The position numbers and the translations under genes were made by a program. This document shows positions 14,383 through 15,736 of a DNA stretch of 15,736 nt, piece by piece. The stretch covers positions 36,041 to 51,776 of the forward strand of contig CABVRQ010000015.1 in NCBI GenBank assembly GCA_902500695.1. The letters run 5' to 3'. This DNA is from an uncultured Nitrospira sp. GTDB taxonomy: Bacteria; Nitrospirota; Nitrospiria; Nitrospirales; UBA8639. Positions within the stretch are counted from its first letter, which is position 1. Each line of letters begins with the position of its first letter. The notes beneath the pieces are model-generated. The model made no database searches and had not been told where the DNA came from. It saw only the letters and a program-made list of their open reading frames with translations.

Positions 14383-15736
14383 ATGGATTCTCATGTGGAA
14401 TTTCCAATTCTAAAAAAGAATTTCGTTTACCTGGTTGTCAGGTGCTTCCAACGACTCTTCTTCCTGCTATTTCTGAGCGGTATAGGTATTGTTTCGATTG
14501 TTACTATGGTTCAGGCAGTGACGCTGGATGTGTGCTCGTCAAGCTGCATGTACTCGGGGATTCAAGCGGCAGTGGATATTGCCACAAGCGGAGATGTCAT
14601 CGATATCGGGCCTGGTACCTATGTGGAAGTTGTTCAAGTGAATACTCCGAATCTCAGCTTCATCGGGGCTGGTAGTGCGAGCACTATTGTTGACGGTCCG
14701 CTCAGTGCGTTTGTATTCAATGCCAGCGCAGGGGGTGCAAGTCTTAGCGGGGTGACCCTTCATAGCCAGGTCACAGGGAGTTGTATTCAAAACTATACAG
14801 ATTTGATTGTCCGAGATAGTATTTTGGAGAATTGTTCGAATGATCTGAACGGTGGGGGCATTTACACCAATGGTGATTTGGTCCTTGAGCGGGTCACCGT
14901 GCTTGCCAGTCATCTGCATTATTCTCAAATTAACCCGATTGAAGGGCGTGGCGGAGGTCTATTTGTCGATGGGAACCCGACCAGTGGTGGGCCGACGGTG
15001 CGGATTTATGACAGTGCGTTTGGGGCCAACGAAGCCTTGTATGGTGGGGGAATTTATATCGGGACCGGAGCAAAAGTCTATATCGACGGCACCATCTTTT
15101 CGGATAATAGTGCTCATGACAGTACGGGACTTCTTCCCTACACCGGACGGGGAGGCGCGATTCGCACGTTTGGTGAACTCCATGTGACCAATAGTACATT
15201 TTTTTATAATTGGGCGGATCTATTTGGTGGGGCCATTGCGGTCAATTGCGGTTCAGCCCCGGTTTACATCGCGACTTCCGTACTTTTTGAAAACTTCACC
15301 AATGGGGAGACATTCACTGCCGGGGGGCTCCCATCTGGAGGAGGCCTCTACGTGGAATCAGGCGGAGAAGTGAATGTGTTTGGCACCGAATTCTATGGAA
15401 ATCGATCCGGTTATGGTGGAGGAATCGGAGTCTACAACCTGTTACAGCAGGGAACGGTCAAGCTCGTGCAGGGCAGTCTGGCCTATAACACAGCCGATGG
15501 AGATGGGGGCGGACTGTGGGTCTATGGAGGCAATGTGAACGTCAACACCTCCACGGTCTCTTTGAACCTGGCTAAGGGGAACGGGGGAGGCGCCTACGGC
15601 GCCTACGGATCGGGAATTATCGATTTTAAGAGTTCAACGATCGTCGATAATCTTGCGTACGGAACTGGCGGGGGGCTGAATGCCGATAGTATGAGTTTAC
15701 GAAACTCTATTCTTGCACGAAACAATGCCTCAATTG
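14383..15736 (+). CDS. Right-handed beta-helix surface protein (5' part, runs off window)
   Basis: The ATG at 14383 has AAGGAG (14371-14376) six bases upstream. The frame is open to the window end: 451 codons with no stop. The signal peptide is long (polar N-region to about residue 20, core FFLLFLSGIGIVSIV, cleavage after VQA at 45). The mature start, VTLDVCSSSCMYSGIQAAVD, then GDVIDIGPGTY, is the usual opening of choice-of-anchor Q / pectate-lyase-fold right-handed parallel beta-helices. At least seven turns follow, each with GGG/GGA(I/L) and NSA/NTA-type steps (NGGGIYTNGDL, GRGGGLFVDG, LYGGGIYIG, GRGGAIRTFG, SGGGLYVESGG, YGGGIGVY, GDGGGLWVYGG, GTGGGLNADS), as in Pmp-like repeats. The two early cysteines are C51 and C55. 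No lyase catalytic motif is visible. It is probably an exported surface or binding protein. The C-terminal anchor is outside the window. Confidence 0.88.
   Translation, partial: MDSHVEFPILKKNFVYLVVRCFQRLFFLLFLSGIGIVSIVTMVQAVTLDVCSSSCMYSGIQAAVDIATSGDVIDIGPGTYVEVVQVNTPNLSFIGAGSASTIVDGPLSAFVFNASAGGASLSGVTLHSQVTGSCIQNYTDLIVRDSILENCSNDLNGGGIYTNGDLVLERVTVLASHLHYSQINPIEGRGGGLFVDGNPTSGGPTVRIYDSAFGANEALYGGGIYIGTGAKVYIDGTIFSDNSAHDSTGLLPYTGRGGAIRTFGELHVTNSTFFYNWADLFGGAIAVNCGSAPVYIATSVLFENFTNGETFTAGGLPSGGGLYVESGGEVNVFGTEFYGNRSGYGGGIGVYNLLQQGTVKLVQGSLAYNTADGDGGGLWVYGGNVNVNTSTVSLNLAKGNGGGAYGAYGSGIIDFKSSTIVDNLAYGTGGGLNADSMSLRNSILARNNASI

Overview
The window looks like a chromosomal segment of a Gram-negative environmental bacterium of moderate GC content. 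The mixture of strong AAGGAGG-type ribosome binding sites, FG-GAP and beta-helix surface proteins, stand-alone hyuAB and many small exported proteins reminds me of Nitrospirota (Nitrospira-like genomes). That placement is an impression, because no rRNA or other marker gene is present. No tRNA, CRISPR array, transposase or phage gene was recognised.

Layout. The left part (1-2724) holds a small possibly exported protein, a convergent FmdB-type zinc-ribbon gene on the minus strand, and a two-gene plus-strand unit: a small acidic protein of unknown function followed closely by a secreted FG-GAP/VCBS repeat protein with an Ig-like C-terminal domain. fmdB and the small acidic gene appear to be divergently transcribed from overlapping promoters near 839-891. 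The central metabolic block (2867-6512) is hyuA-hyuB, an ATP-dependent hydantoinase/oxoprolinase pair with an 8-base overlap. It is followed by a gene for a transcriptional regulator (6651-7901) that carries two LuxR-type HTH domains in tandem, with its own candidate TATAAT promoter just downstream of hyuB.

The right half (8602 to the window end) is an island of exported proteins, all on the plus strand and all with signal peptides. It holds two diverged two-cysteine paralogs (8602, 9237), a jelly-roll-like two-cysteine protein (9809), and a short protein (10672) that is an internally deleted relative of the two-repeat protein at 12977. It also holds a broken gene (11158-11887) with two in-frame stops and a frameshift, an AT-richer gene for an HExxH protein fused to cysteine-rich repeats (11974), and a right-handed beta-helix surface protein (14383) that runs off the window. 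Long leader regions (7902-8601 and 13922-14382) separate parts of this island.

How it fits together. hyuAB probably opens a cyclic amide (hydantoin, oxoproline or similar), but no transporter or second enzyme nearby fixes the substrate. The exported island has duplication, internal deletion, gene decay and a shared translation-start cassette. This suggests a fast-turnover set of periplasmic or extracellular proteins, perhaps for surface interaction or defence. That role is inference; no member has an assignable function except the protease-like gene. The most notable items are the tandem-HTH regulator, the HExxH plus Cys-repeat fusion, the unnamed two-cysteine repeat family with its deletion paralog, and the triply damaged pseudogene.
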